Positions 15,601 to 25,395 are shown, counted from the stretch's first letter. The stretch is DNA of 64,000 nt from CAIVAT01 sp049317265 (GCA_049317265.1 JBMOIP010000010.1:1-64000); one strand, 5' to 3'. Made by a program: numbers and translations. The notes: generated by a model from the letters alone, not told the origin.

Positions 15601-16842
15601 ATGCCAATTCCAGGGAAAATCAGCATCCGGGATTTCGATTATGTTTTACCTGAGGACCGGATTGCCCAGGTTCCCCTGGCAACCCGGGATGCTTCCAAAT
15701 TGCTTGTATCCAGGAATACCGACCTCATTGAAGATGAGTTTTCTTCTATCGGGAACCACCTTCCTGAGAACAGTTTGCTGGTATTCAACAATACACGGGT
15801 GATTCGTGCCAGGCTCCTTTTCAGGAAACCCACGGGAGGACAAATTGAAATCTTCTGCCTGGAACCCATTTCACCATCGCATGAAATTCAGGCAGCGTTT
15901 CACCAAAAGGCTAATTCAACATGGAAATGCCTCGTCGGAAATCTGAAAAGATGGAAATCTGGAACGCTGATACTCAATGCTAACCATGAAGGTACCGTTT
16001 ATCAAATGTTTGCCGATCTCGTGGGGAGTATGGGCGACAGCTGCTTTGAAATTGCATTCCGATGGGATCCACCCGAATTGACCTTCTCCGAAATCCTCGA
16101 ATTGACCGGAGTGATCCCCCTTCCACCTTATATTGGACGAAAAGCGGAACCTGCAGACAATGAGCGATATCAGACCATCTATGCCGCACATGAAGGTTCT
16201 GTGGCCGCACCCACGGCAGGACTGCATTTTACAAAAGAACTCCTCAGCAGCCTGCATTCAAAAGGGGTTGAAACCTGCCATGTGACGCTGCATGTTGGCA
16301 TCGGCACATTCCGGCCGGTTGCTGCAGAGGATATCCGGGACCATGTCATGCACAATGAAAAGATCGTAGTACCCCGAAAAACCCTGGAAACACTTATCAA
16401 TCATCATGATAAACCACTTTTCGCAGTCGGCACGACATCAGCCCGCACACTGGAAAGCCTGTACTGGCTTGGGGTAAGGCTTATTCAGGAAGGAAACAAC
16501 ATTCAACCAATTGTATTCCAGTGGATTCCATACCAACAGTCCCCTGCATTTGAGATTCCCGCATTACAATCCCTGGAGGCAGTCATTCAATATCTTGACA
16601 TCAATCAACTTGAAGAATTTTCCGGGGAGACTCAACTTATCATTGTTCCCGGATATCGTTTCAAATTAATTTCAGGGCTGATAACCAACTTTCACATGCC
16701 GCAAAGCACGTTGCTCCTGCTGGTCGCCGCCATGGTGGGCGATCAGTGGAAAACCGCCTATGAATATGCCATGCAGCACGGGTTCCGATTCCTCAGTTAT
16801 GGGGATTCATCGCTCTTTTTCAACCCCGGGAAATTATTATAA
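15601..16842 (+). CDS. QueA-family S-adenosylmethionine:tRNA ribosyltransferase-isomerase
   Basis: A 413-aa QueA-like protein: N-terminal DFDYVLPEDRIAQVPL, LVFNNTRVIRARL, the AAPTAGLHFT motif, HVGIGTFRPV, VGTTSARTLE, and ITNFHMPQSTLLLLVAA near the end. QueA transfers ribose from SAM to preQ1 in tRNA to form epoxyqueuosine. Canonical QueA is about 340-355 aa; this one is longer, mainly through an enlarged middle region (about residues 85-150). It may be the second QueA paralogue often seen in Bacteroidota rather than the standard enzyme, so no gene symbol is given. Confidence 0.82.
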   Translation: MPIPGKISIRDFDYVLPEDRIAQVPLATRDASKLLVSRNTDLIEDEFSSIGNHLPENSLLVFNNTRVIRARLLFRKPTGGQIEIFCLEPISPSHEIQAAFHQKANSTWKCLVGNLKRWKSGTLILNANHEGTVYQMFADLVGSMGDSCFEIAFRWDPPELTFSEILELTGVIPLPPYIGRKAEPADNERYQTIYAAHEGSVAAPTAGLHFTKELLSSLHSKGVETCHVTLHVGIGTFRPVAAEDIRDHVMHNEKIVVPRKTLETLINHHDKPLFAVGTTSARTLESLYWLGVRLIQEGNNIQPIVFQWIPYQQSPAFEIPALQSLEAVIQYLDINQLEEFSGETQLIIVPGYRFKLISGLITNFHMPQSTLLLLVAAMVGDQWKTAYEYAMQHGFRFLSYGDSSLFFNPGKLL

Positions 16843-16851
16843 TTAGATTCG

Positions 16852-16859
16852 TATCTTTG
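16852..16859 (+). promoter_or_regulatory. -7 element of tatA
   Basis: TATCTTTG followed by C is a perfect TAnnTTTG match, 29 nt before the tatA ATG. No TTTG is found at the expected -33 position. Confidence 0.5.
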
Positions 16860-16888
16860 CAAGACATTGCGTTATAAAAACTGAAACC

Positions 16889-17113
16889 ATGACATTAGGC
16901 ATATTATTAATTTTCGGACTTGGTACCACTGAATTAATCCTGATCGCTTTGGTAGTCCTGCTCTTATTTGGCGGAAAAAAAATCCCTGAATTGATGAAAG
17001 GGCTTGGCAAAGGGGTTAAAAGCTTCAAAGATGGTATGGATGGTATGGAAGAAGAGTTTAAAAAACCCTCCGACAAAACCCCTCCTGCTGATCAAACTGA
17101 AAAGAAAGTTTAG
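16889..17113 (+). CDS. tatA: Sec-independent protein translocase TatA
   Basis: A 74-aa protein with a short N-terminal membrane helix (about 9-28), followed by the Phe-Gly-Gly hinge (LLFGGKKIPELMKGLGKG), an amphipathic helix and a charged, Pro-rich tail. This is the TatA/TatE pattern. It forms the twin-arginine translocation pore together with TatC, which is not in the window. A good -7 element precedes it. Confidence 0.9.
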   Translation: MTLGILLIFGLGTTELILIALVVLLLFGGKKIPELMKGLGKGVKSFKDGMDGMEEEFKKPSDKTPPADQTEKKV

Positions 17114-17145
17114 CCTTATTTCCGTCTGATTTTTCAGCGTGATTT

Positions 17146-18501
17146 ATGAAAAAGAGGCTTTCCTATATTGCCTTGTCTGTTTTTCTGGCAGGCCTGATCT
17201 GGGGATGTATCTACTTAAACTCCCTTCTGCCGATTATCACCGGCTATCCTGCAAAATACCTTTGCTCGGCAGTTTTCGTTTCCAACCGGCAGCCTGCCGA
17301 AGTGGAATCTTCTGAACTGAATTTCTCTCTGATCCGGTTTGCATCCAATCAAGTCAATTACAGGGAGAAAAGTGTAACAAGCCGTTTTTTATGGGGCAAA
17401 TCAAAGGCAATCTACCGCGAGGGCTTTGGTTGTACCCTGCTGCGTGATCCCGAAGAGTCAATGCTGAAAACGAAATCTTTCCCCCAATCACAGGGTATTT
17501 CCTATTCGCAAAACAGCACCCCATGGCCATTGGGTAATCTTATGCCGGAAGTGCCTTCCGGCATTGACAAACAAAAGCTTTCAGCCGTTTCTGACCGGTT
17601 GATAACCCGCGATGGCTACCAGGGCAAGGCCTTTGCATTCGTGGTTGTTTATAAAGGCTGTGTGGTTGCAGAACAATACAGGCACGGGTTCAGTGCAAAT
17701 ACAAGGCTTCTCAGCTGGTCGATGGCAAAAAGTTTCACCAATGCGCTGGCCGGGATCATGGTACTTGACGGGTTGCTCGATATTCACAAAAAGGATATCC
17801 TTCCGGCATGGAGTGACGATCGCCGCAAGGAAATAACCGTCAGCGATCTGATGCAGATGCAGAGCGGTCTGCGTTGGAACGAGGACTACGGCAACAGTTC
17901 AGATGTCACCCTGATGCTTTACAGGGAGCGGGACTATGCAGGTTTTGCGTACAACCAGCTGCAGGAATTTCCCGCCGGGCAGCATTGGTACTACTCTTCC
18001 GGGTCAACGAATATCGTAAACTATGTGATGCGCAGGCAATTCCGCAGTGACAGCGCCTATCAAACCTTTTCCAAAGAAAGGCTTTTCAACAAAATCGGCA
18101 TGCCTGATGCGGTTTTTGAATCCGACCCTTCAGGCACCCAGGTTGGTTCCTCTTACCTGTATGCCACCGCCCGTGATTTTGCAAGGTTTGGACTGCTATA
18201 CCTTCACGATGGAGTATTTAACGGCGAACGGATCCTCCCCGAAGGCTGGGTAAAGTACTCAACAACTCCTGCATCTCAAAGCAAAGGGAGTTACGGGGCA
18301 TTCTTCTGGCTGAACCAGAGGAAGCGCTATCCGCAGGCACCACCAGACATGTATTATTGCAACGGGCATGATGGACAACGCATTTTCATCATTCCTTCAA
18401 AAGAGTTGGTAGTGGTGATCCTTGGATACTCTCCAAAACCTGATCACGAAATGGATTTCAACAGGTTGCTGAAAGATATTCTTGCGGGTTTACCCGGCTA
18501 A
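17146..18501 (+). CDS. Serine hydrolase, class C beta-lactamase / 6-aminohexanoate-hydrolase-like
   Basis: A 451-aa protein with an N-terminal membrane anchor or signal (about 5-25). The serine-hydrolase domain (about 150-445) has the SxxK motif SMAK in SWSMAKSFTNAL, the YSSGSTN segment and the GHDGQ loop near the C-terminus. These features fit the beta-lactamase-fold esterase/amidase family that includes 6-aminohexanoate-dimer hydrolase. The substrate is unknown. Its stop overlaps that of the convergent acyl-CoA synthetase by 12 bp. Confidence 0.82.
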   Translation: MKKRLSYIALSVFLAGLIWGCIYLNSLLPIITGYPAKYLCSAVFVSNRQPAEVESSELNFSLIRFASNQVNYREKSVTSRFLWGKSKAIYREGFGCTLLRDPEESMLKTKSFPQSQGISYSQNSTPWPLGNLMPEVPSGIDKQKLSAVSDRLITRDGYQGKAFAFVVVYKGCVVAEQYRHGFSANTRLLSWSMAKSFTNALAGIMVLDGLLDIHKKDILPAWSDDRRKEITVSDLMQMQSGLRWNEDYGNSSDVTLMLYRERDYAGFAYNQLQEFPAGQHWYYSSGSTNIVNYVMRRQFRSDSAYQTFSKERLFNKIGMPDAVFESDPSGTQVGSSYLYATARDFARFGLLYLHDGVFNGERILPEGWVKYSTTPASQSKGSYGAFFWLNQRKRYPQAPPDMYYCNGHDGQRIFIIPSKELVVVILGYSPKPDHEMDFNRLLKDILAGLPG

Positions 18502-20418
18502 AATGGCCCGGATAGCACTGGTATTCTGTTCATTATAAATATTTTTGCCGGCAGGAGTATAAAGATAACTGATCTTTTGGGCATATTTTTCAACCACCCT
18601 GCCCCTAACTGTTTTCAACTGAAAATTCAACAGGTGGTTCTCTTCACTAAATGGTTCCTCCAGGATTGCTGTTGCCGCCGGCAGCCATCGTTGCGGGAAC
18701 ATTGTTCCAAATTTGTTCCCGGTTCTGTATTCCTGGAGCTCCTGTTCAATTTTCCTGAGGGATGCCTCCAGCCCCTCAGTTGAACCAGGTCCAAGCTCTT
18801 TTTCACCAAGGTAGCGTATCAACGCCTCCCTGTTTGGCACCACCAGGGCAACAGTGTATGGATGCTGATTATTGTACATCATGCATTGCTCAATGAACCC
18901 CGACTGGGAAGCATAGGCCTCTTCCATCCCTTCGGGACTGTATTTTTCACCGTCGTCGGCGATGAGCAGGCTCTTGAACCTGCCAAGCACATACAGGAAT
19001 CCATCAGGGTCGAGATATCCCAGGTCGCCGGTATGCAGCCAACTGTTTTTCAAAGTATTGCGTGTTGCCTCCTCATTCATCCAATAGCCCGCCATCACAT
19101 TGTCGCCTTTTACAACAATTTCGCCCTTTTCTCCCTGTGAAAGCGCATTTCCATTGTCGTCGGCTATTTTAATCTCAAGATTTGCGACCAGGCAACCTGA
19201 CGATCCCAGTTTATGCCGTTTCAGCGAGTTGGAAGAGATAAACGGCGATGCCTCCGTGAGCCCGTAACCCTGCATCATGGGAATTCCGATGGCGTAGAAG
19301 AACCGCTGGAACTCTATATCAAGCAATGCTCCTCCGCCAATGAAGAACTCCAGCCTGCCGCCGAAACCTTCCCGTACTTTTTCAAAGATCAGTTTATCGA
19401 AAAGAGCAACAACCGGTTTCAGGAATACTTTCGCACCGCTTCCCCTGTTCCAGCCGATACCATTGTAGCAATAGGCAACTTTCAGGGCAAATCGGAAGAT
19501 TTTTTCAGCAAATACTCCCTGTGACCTGATCCCTTTTTCAATGCCCTTTTTGAAATTCCTGGCAATGGCAGGCACACTGAACAAAAGAAAAGGCCTTATT
19601 TCCCTGATGTTCCCGGGAAGGTTCTTCAAGGCTTCAATTGAATTTTTACCTGATTGAACGGAAGCAATGGAGGCGCCTTTCCCCATAAAACAGTAAATAC
19701 CTGCGGTGTGGGCAAATGCATGATCCCAGGGAAGAATCAGCAGGGTCGTATAATTTTCCGAAATATCCATCAGGGAGTAGCCCTGTTCAATATTGGCCAC
19801 ATAGTTCCTGTGCGTGAGGAGGATGCCCTTTGGATCGGCAGTGGTTCCGGAAGTGTAACTTATGTTGGCATAATCATCCGGTAAAACGGAGCCCATTCGC
19901 TCATCAAAGAGGGTCCTGTGATTTATAAGGTACTGATCCCCCTCATTTAAAACTGCAGATAGTTGAATTTCGTCACCTGAAACAACCTGAACGTCGTCGA
20001 GCAGGATCACCTTTTCAACCATAGGCAACTCCTGTCTGATCTGCCTGACTTTATCGAGCTGACTTCCGGAAATAATGACCATTCGCGCACCGGAGTGGTT
20101 CAGCCGGAATTTAATCTCTTCAGGCTCATTCATTCTGACGGAGAGGGGCACATTGACCGCTCCGGCAAACAAAATGCCGAATTCGCAGATGACCCAGTCA
20201 TTGCGCGCTTCAGACAGTAAAGCGATACGGTCGCCTTTCATGATGCCCAGCGACATCAACCCTGCGGCAAACCGGTACACCTGAATACGGGTCTCCCCGT
20301 AAGTTGTTCCAAGATACCCTTTACCCCTGTTTTCCCATAGGTAAACGTTGTCATGAAACCGGTCAACACTCTGATTGAAAAACTGCAGCAGGGTTTTCAT
20401 CTGGATATGCAATTGCAT
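18490..20418 (-). CDS. Long-chain acyl-CoA synthetase (AMP-forming)
   Basis: A 642-aa adenylate-forming enzyme: P-loop YTSGTTADPKGILLTHRN, GYGLTEASPFIS core, and the LHTGDLGYLDPDGFLYVLGRFKSL signature. The length and the inserted C-terminal segments fit the fatty-acid CoA ligase (FadD15-like) group. It activates fatty acids to acyl-CoA via acyl-AMP. The ATG at 20418 is used; an ATG six codons in is an alternative. It converges on the serine hydrolase with a 12-bp overlap. Confidence 0.88.
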   Translation of the reverse strand: MQLHIQMKTLLQFFNQSVDRFHDNVYLWENRGKGYLGTTYGETRIQVYRFAAGLMSLGIMKGDRIALLSEARNDWVICEFGILFAGAVNVPLSVRMNEPEEIKFRLNHSGARMVIISGSQLDKVRQIRQELPMVEKVILLDDVQVVSGDEIQLSAVLNEGDQYLINHRTLFDERMGSVLPDDYANISYTSGTTADPKGILLTHRNYVANIEQGYSLMDISENYTTLLILPWDHAFAHTAGIYCFMGKGASIASVQSGKNSIEALKNLPGNIREIRPFLLFSVPAIARNFKKGIEKGIRSQGVFAEKIFRFALKVAYCYNGIGWNRGSGAKVFLKPVVALFDKLIFEKVREGFGGRLEFFIGGGALLDIEFQRFFYAIGIPMMQGYGLTEASPFISSNSLKRHKLGSSGCLVANLEIKIADDNGNALSQGEKGEIVVKGDNVMAGYWMNEEATRNTLKNSWLHTGDLGYLDPDGFLYVLGRFKSLLIADDGEKYSPEGMEEAYASQSGFIEQCMMYNNQHPYTVALVVPNREALIRYLGEKELGPGSTEGLEASLRKIEQELQEYRTGNKFGTMFPQRWLPAATAILEEPFSEENHLLNFQLKTVRGRVVEKYAQKISYLYTPAGKNIYNEQNTSAIRAILAG

Positions 20419-20426
20419 TGAAAGAA

Positions 20427-20434
20427 CAAAGATA
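20427..20434 (-). promoter_or_regulatory. -7 element of the acyl-CoA synthetase gene
   Basis: On the minus strand TATCTTTG lies 9 nt before the ATG, which implies a very short or absent leader. No clean -33 TTTG is seen. Confidence 0.4.
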
Positions 20435-20465
20435 AGAAGTATTTACCGTCGTTCTCCGCAATTTA

Positions 20466-20497
20466 TTTGGTCTAAATCATATATTGGCTTATCTTCG
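20466..20497 (+). promoter_or_regulatory. Predicted promoter of lipoprotein and M4 peptidase genes
   Basis: TTTG (20466-20469), 20 nt, then TATCTTCG (20490-20497), one mismatch from TAnnTTTG. It lies 28 nt before the lipoprotein ATG. Confidence 0.5.
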
Positions 20498-20525
20498 TAC
20501 TGTTTTTAGCTCCAACATTACTATT

Positions 20526-20942
20526 ATGCGACTGATCCTGACCATTTTATGCTTATCATCATTGTTTATCGCCTGCAAGCCGGCGCAATATACGCCTAAA
20601 AATTACAAAGGGGATCAGCTTGTTATCGGAACGAGTGGCGGGGTTACAGGCATGATGAAGGAGTATGTATTGCTCGACAACGGTCAGCTATTCCTGAGCA
20701 AGGGGATTTCAGGGGAGTGGAAAAAACTCAAATGCCTGAAGAGGCCGATAACCCGGGATATCTTTGCAAAGACAGTGGAACTGGAACTTGGCACAATAAA
20801 GTTTAAACACCCGGGTAACCTCACTTATTATATCCTCCTGAAAAATCCCCCGCACACGAATGAAATCCGTTGGGGGGAGTCGGGAATTGCACCGCCCGAG
20901 GGAGTGGTCAAATTTTACGAATATCTTATATCACTTTTTTAA
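20526..20942 (+). CDS. Small lipoprotein of unknown function
   Basis: A 138-aa protein with a lipoprotein signal (hydrophobic residues 3-16, lipobox LFIAC with the Cys at 17). The mature part is about 120 residues, rich in beta-strand pattern, with LDNGQLFLSKGISGEWKKL and a C-terminal EGVVKFYEYLISLF. The family is not recognised. It lies 18 nt before the secreted M4 peptidase and probably shares its transcript, so a role linked to that enzyme is possible but unproven. Confidence 0.7.
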   Translation: MRLILTILCLSSLFIACKPAQYTPKNYKGDQLVIGTSGGVTGMMKEYVLLDNGQLFLSKGISGEWKKLKCLKRPITRDIFAKTVELELGTIKFKHPGNLTYYILLKNPPHTNEIRWGESGIAPPEGVVKFYEYLISLF

Positions 20943-20960
20943 CACAAAAATTCAAATCAC

Positions 20961-23900
20961 ATGAAGAACCTGATACTTGCTTTTGCTACACTGTTCATTA
21001 TCTCCGGGATATCAGATCCAGCGGGAGCACAGAACAATCCTCTGTTATCAAAATCAAAATCAATGACGTCGGCAGGATTCATGCCAAAACAGCTGCAACA
21101 GGTCCCTGGGCTGCCAGGTACCGTGCGCATACCGAACACTCCCACATTCCATCCGGTTAGTCATCCTTTACCAGTATTTTCTTCCTCAGCACTGACCTCC
21201 GTTGAGAAGCACTATAACCAGAACGGCCAGGTTATTTTCCTGACAGGAAAACTTTTCGATCCGATGAACACCGATCTTGGTTCGCCTGCCACCATGGAAG
21301 CTGCCTGCTTCGAATTCCTGGCCTCAATTCAGAAAGAGCTGAGAATAAAGGATCCTCGTACGGAGTTCATTCAAAAAAGCACCCAACAGGATGAGTTGGG
21401 TATCATACACATCAAAATGCAACAGGTTTACAAAGGAATACCTGTTTATGGCGGTGAGATCTACCTCCATACAACCGGGAACGAGGTGGGTATTTTCAAT
21501 GGAAATCCCTATCCGACTGCTTCCATTGCTGAGTTGGTTCCTTCAGTGAGCGCCAGCCTGGCCAGGGAGACCACCATTCTTGATGTGTCACAGCGTACCC
21601 GATACATTACACTTGATGCCAGTCAGCAAACCATCCTCAACTATAGTGAGCCATTGAGTGAACTGGTAATCTACCCGGTTAACCGCGAGCCGAAAAACCA
21701 GCTACTTGCCTGGCATATCACCATCAGGCCTAATTTCCTGGAGCGCTGGGAGTACTTTATCGATGCCAGGACAGGTGCGATCATTCATCTCTACAACAAC
21801 ACCCAGACCGACGGGGATGTTACCGCCAACGGGGTTGATTTAAATGGTGTAAACCGTACCATCCATGCCTATCTGCAGGGCGGAACCTACCTGATGGCCG
21901 ATGTATCAAAACCCATGTACAATCCTCAGAACCAGGAAGGGAGCATGCGCACCTACGATGCAAATTATACCAGCCCCTCTGCACAGGGGTTCAACCCTGG
22001 ATTATCATCCTCCTCCAACAACACCTGGTCGCCCAAAGTTATCTCCTCACAATACAATGCAGGAATCACCTATGAGTATTTCCGGACCACCCATAATAAA
22101 AACTCTTGGAATGACAAGGGGGGATCCATTTTAAGCATCATCAATGCCACAGAAAGCAACGGTAGCGGATTGGATAATGCCTATTGGAACGGGGTATGTA
22201 TAGTTTACGGCAACGGGGCAACTCAGTTCAAACCATTGGCCGGAGCCCTGGACGTGAGCGCCCATGAACTGGGTCATGCATTTGACGAAGCCTCTGCCAA
22301 CCTGGAGTACCAGGGGCAATCGGGCGCCATGAACGAGGCATTTTCTGACATTGCCGGTTCTGTGGTTGAAAGGTTAAACTGGAAAATCGGTGAAGATGTT
22401 GTTCAACCCGCATCCTTTCCAACAGGGTGTTTACGTGACATGTCGAATCCCCACAATGGAGGATCAGTTTTCAGTGATCCCGGATACCAGCCTGCCAATG
22501 TGAGTGAAATGTACACCGGATCACAGGATAATGGCGGAGTGCATATCAACAGCGGAATTATCAACTTTGCCTTTTACAAATATGTTACTGCTGTTGGAAT
22601 GGATAAAGGTGAAAAAACATTTTTCAGGGCACTTTTCAACTATTTAACCCGGTCATCTCAGTTTATCGATTGCCGGCTGGCTGTTGTTCAATCAGCCAAA
22701 GACCTTTATGGAGATGGCTCGGCGGAAGTCAATGCGGCAAAAGCGGCTTTTGATGCAGTCGGTATAGGTGACGGAAGTGGCGGCAACTACCAGAACCAGT
22801 TGCCGGTAAACCCCGGCCAGGATTACATCCTCGTTACCAACACTGATCCTCAGGACCCCAATTCGTTGTATATTTCTACGACCACAGCCTCCAATTATGC
22901 GCCAATAACCCAGACTGGGCTGGTCAACAAACCCAGCATTGTGGATAACGGAAGCGTGGCCGTTTTCATTGGCGCAGACAAAAAAATGCATGCCATTACC
23001 CTTTCTACCACAGGACAAGCCCAGGAGACGATCATAGAAGACGAACCTGTCTGGTCGAACGTGGCAGTTTCAAAGGATGGCTCCATGATCGCAGCAGTAA
23101 CCGAATACCAGGATTCTGCCATTTACATCTACAGCTACCAGAAATCGCAGTGGGCCAAGGTTCATCTTTACAACCCCACCTCGCAGCAGGGTGTTATTAC
23201 GAATAATGTGCTGTATGCCGATGCCCTGGAATGGGACTACAGCGGTGAATTCATCATGTATGACGCCTATAACCAGATGAACAGCTCCACCACCGGGCAA
23301 AGTGTCGATTATTGGGATATCAGTTTCATGCAGGTGTGGAATAGATCGACATCCGACTGGGGAACCGGCGACGTGTTCAAACTGGTTTCGGGAATACCAG
23401 AGGGTGTCAGTATCGGCAATCCCTCCTTGTCAAAGAACTCCCCTGCTGTTTGCGCCTTTGATTATATTGATGCCGCCACCAATTCAGTGACCGTACTGGC
23501 AGCCAACCTCGAAACCGGTGATTTTGTCGAAGTCTTCAACAATGGCTCAGCTCTCTCCTATCCTAACTATTCCAAGATGGATGATAAGATCATTTTCTCA
23601 TCCGTTAACGGCGGATCACAAGTACTTGCCACGATAGCCATGTCAACCGACAAGATCCACCCGGCTTCGGCGACTGCCAGCATCCTTTTCACAGGCGCCA
23701 AATGGGGTGTATGGTTTGCCCAGGGAAACAGGGCGCTGGGGATGGAAAGCGTCGCTCAAAACCAGGAATTCAGGGTATTTCCGAATCCGGCACATGGGCT
23801 GATCAATGTTTCATTCGACAAGGAGCTGAACAATCCCGTCACCATTGAGTTATACAACAGCCATGGCGTGCGGGTCATCTCAACTGATTACTGTTCGCCA

Positions 23901-24002
23901 GGCACTGTTGCTGTTGATATTTCAGGACTCTCCTCCGGGCTGTACCTGATGAAGGCATTTGGGAAGGATATCTCCTTCACTCATAAAATCATCGTTCAGT
24001 AA
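20961..24002 (+). CDS. Secreted M4 (thermolysin-like) metallopeptidase with type IX secretion sorting domain
   Basis: A 1013-aa preproenzyme: signal peptide (1-23), FTP and PepSY-type propeptide (about 75-270), catalytic M4 domain (about 290-600) with the zinc motif HELGH (435-439), third ligand Glu about 459 (GAMNEAFSDI) and the VHINSGI motif. A beta-propeller-like or WD40-like region follows (about 620-930). The last 80 residues form a Por-type C-terminal sorting domain (FRVFPNPAHGLINV to THKIIVQ). It should be exported by Sec, cross the outer membrane by T9SS, and degrade extracellular protein. Confidence 0.92.
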   Translation: MKNLILAFATLFIISGISDPAGAQNNPLLSKSKSMTSAGFMPKQLQQVPGLPGTVRIPNTPTFHPVSHPLPVFSSSALTSVEKHYNQNGQVIFLTGKLFDPMNTDLGSPATMEAACFEFLASIQKELRIKDPRTEFIQKSTQQDELGIIHIKMQQVYKGIPVYGGEIYLHTTGNEVGIFNGNPYPTASIAELVPSVSASLARETTILDVSQRTRYITLDASQQTILNYSEPLSELVIYPVNREPKNQLLAWHITIRPNFLERWEYFIDARTGAIIHLYNNTQTDGDVTANGVDLNGVNRTIHAYLQGGTYLMADVSKPMYNPQNQEGSMRTYDANYTSPSAQGFNPGLSSSSNNTWSPKVISSQYNAGITYEYFRTTHNKNSWNDKGGSILSIINATESNGSGLDNAYWNGVCIVYGNGATQFKPLAGALDVSAHELGHAFDEASANLEYQGQSGAMNEAFSDIAGSVVERLNWKIGEDVVQPASFPTGCLRDMSNPHNGGSVFSDPGYQPANVSEMYTGSQDNGGVHINSGIINFAFYKYVTAVGMDKGEKTFFRALFNYLTRSSQFIDCRLAVVQSAKDLYGDGSAEVNAAKAAFDAVGIGDGSGGNYQNQLPVNPGQDYILVTNTDPQDPNSLYISTTTASNYAPITQTGLVNKPSIVDNGSVAVFIGADKKMHAITLSTTGQAQETIIEDEPVWSNVAVSKDGSMIAAVTEYQDSAIYIYSYQKSQWAKVHLYNPTSQQGVITNNVLYADALEWDYSGEFIMYDAYNQMNSSTTGQSVDYWDISFMQVWNRSTSDWGTGDVFKLVSGIPEGVSIGNPSLSKNSPAVCAFDYIDAATNSVTVLAANLETGDFVEVFNNGSALSYPNYSKMDDKIIFSSVNGGSQVLATIAMSTDKIHPASATASILFTGAKWGVWFAQGNRALGMESVAQNQEFRVFPNPAHGLINVSFDKELNNPVTIELYNSHGVRVISTDYCSPGTVAVDISGLSSGLYLMKAFGKDISFTHKIIVQ

Positions 24003-24030
24003 GTTTGGAACACGATTGGGATTGAGTTGG

Positions 24031-25326
24031 TTACTCGACCGATAAAATCAATCCTTTCAGGTATTCACCTTCCGGGTGACAGATGTCTACCGGATGATCG
24101 GGGCCCTGCGATAACTGGTGTAAAATCCGCACATTCCTGCCGGTTTCAATGGCTGCCGACTGGATGGCGGAACGGAACATTTCTCGCGATATCGGCTGTG
24201 AACAGGAGAAAGTAAAGAGGATACCTCCCGGATTGATCCGCTTCATGGCCTCTGCATTTATGTGAACATATGCATGCAACGCGTTGTTGGTAACATGGTG
24301 GGTCTTGGCAAATGCCGGCGGATCGAGGATGATCATATCGTACTTCTGATCAGTCTCCACCAGGAATCTTTTAACATCGGCGACTTCCGACTTGTGATTT
24401 TTCTCATCGCAGCCGTTCAATTTGATGTTTTGCTCCGTCCATTCGATTGCCTGCCTCGAACTGTCGACTGAATGGACCATGGTCGCGCCTCCTTTCAATG
24501 CATAAACAGAGAAGGCTCCAGAGTAGCAAAATGCGTTCAACACACTCCTTCCTTTTGCATAAAACTGTGCAAACATCCTGTTACCGCGCTGATCCAGGAA
24601 AAACCCGGTCTTTTGGCCGCGCAGGAAGTCAACCATAAACTTGTGACCGGTTTCAGTGATCTCGACAGGGCCGGAGGTGCCGTATAGGAAAAGGTAGGGG
24701 GATGTGGGGTCAGGTGGACGAGGGGACGAGGGGACAAGTGGACGAGAGGCTGAATCAACGACCATATTATCAGAGACATTGTCAGTTTTCAGGAATAGTT
24801 TGGAATTGCGGGTGATCAGTTTGGATTTTTCCATGGTTTCCGCACTCTTGTCATAGACTGCGACAAGTTTCTTCCCGTAAATTTTCCGGATCGCTTCAGT
24901 AAAAACCGGCAGCAGCTTGTACATGCCAACAGAATGTGCCTGGATAACCGCTACCCCATTGTAATAATCGATAATCAATCCGGGCATCAGGTCGCCCTCG
25001 GAAAACACCAGCCGGTAGGCATTGGCGACAGTTCCGGTTGTAAGACCAAGCCTTACCCTGAGCTGATAGGCAGTGGTCAGCTTTTGTTTCCAGAACTCAT
25101 CATTGACTTCTGCCGGTTCAAAGGAAAATATTTTAACGGCGATGGATCCGGGCAAATAGTGGCCCAAAGCGAGAAACTCCTTCCGGGCGCTAAGCACTTC
25201 AACGGTATCTCCCTCCCGCGGAGCACCTTCCACCCGCTCAATGGCACCGGAAAAAATCCATGGATGAAAGCGCTTTACAGCAGCCTCCTTGCCATGTTTC
25301 AGTATTATTCTGGATATGTTGGTCAT
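24031..25326 (-). CDS. Class I rRNA methyltransferase, RlmI/YccW-like, with internal low-complexity insertion
   Basis: A 431-aa protein with an N-terminal PUA domain (about 1-80: FHPWIFSGAIERVEG) and a SAM-dependent methyltransferase domain (HKFMVDFLRGQKTGFFLDQRGNR, NAFCYSGAFSVYALKGGA, MIILDPPAFAK). The family makes m5C in 23S rRNA. Between the two parts lies an extra stretch of roughly 40 residues (about 180-220), rich in Pro, Ser and Arg (RPLVPSSPRPPDP). It is encoded by an 8-bp tandem repeat on the plus strand and keeps the frame. The core motifs are intact, so the protein is probably still active. Confidence 0.85.
   Translation of the reverse strand: MTNISRIILKHGKEAAVKRFHPWIFSGAIERVEGAPREGDTVEVLSARKEFLALGHYLPGSIAVKIFSFEPAEVNDEFWKQKLTTAYQLRVRLGLTTGTVANAYRLVFSEGDLMPGLIIDYYNGVAVIQAHSVGMYKLLPVFTEAIRKIYGKKLVAVYDKSAETMEKSKLITRNSKLFLKTDNVSDNMVVDSASRPLVPSSPRPPDPTSPYLFLYGTSGPVEITETGHKFMVDFLRGQKTGFFLDQRGNRMFAQFYAKGRSVLNAFCYSGAFSVYALKGGATMVHSVDSSRQAIEWTEQNIKLNGCDEKNHKSEVADVKRFLVETDQKYDMIILDPPAFAKTHHVTNNALHAYVHINAEAMKRINPGGILFTFSCSQPISREMFRSAIQSAAIETGRNVRILHQLSQGPDHPVDICHPEGEYLKGLILSVE
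24714..24745 (+). repeat. Four-copy octamer tandem repeat inside the RlmI-like gene
   Basis: GTGGACGA-GGGGACGA-GGGGACAA-GTGGACGA in strict 8-bp register. It is read on the opposite strand as the Pro/Ser/Arg-rich linker of the methyltransferase. Its consensus resembles the intergenic GGTGAACR array at 50390. Confidence 0.75.
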
Positions 25327-25395
25327 TTGTCTTATTTTTCGGTAAAGTTAGTGTTCCCCGACTGATTCTCTGCATAAACTTCCCCCGGAATTCCC

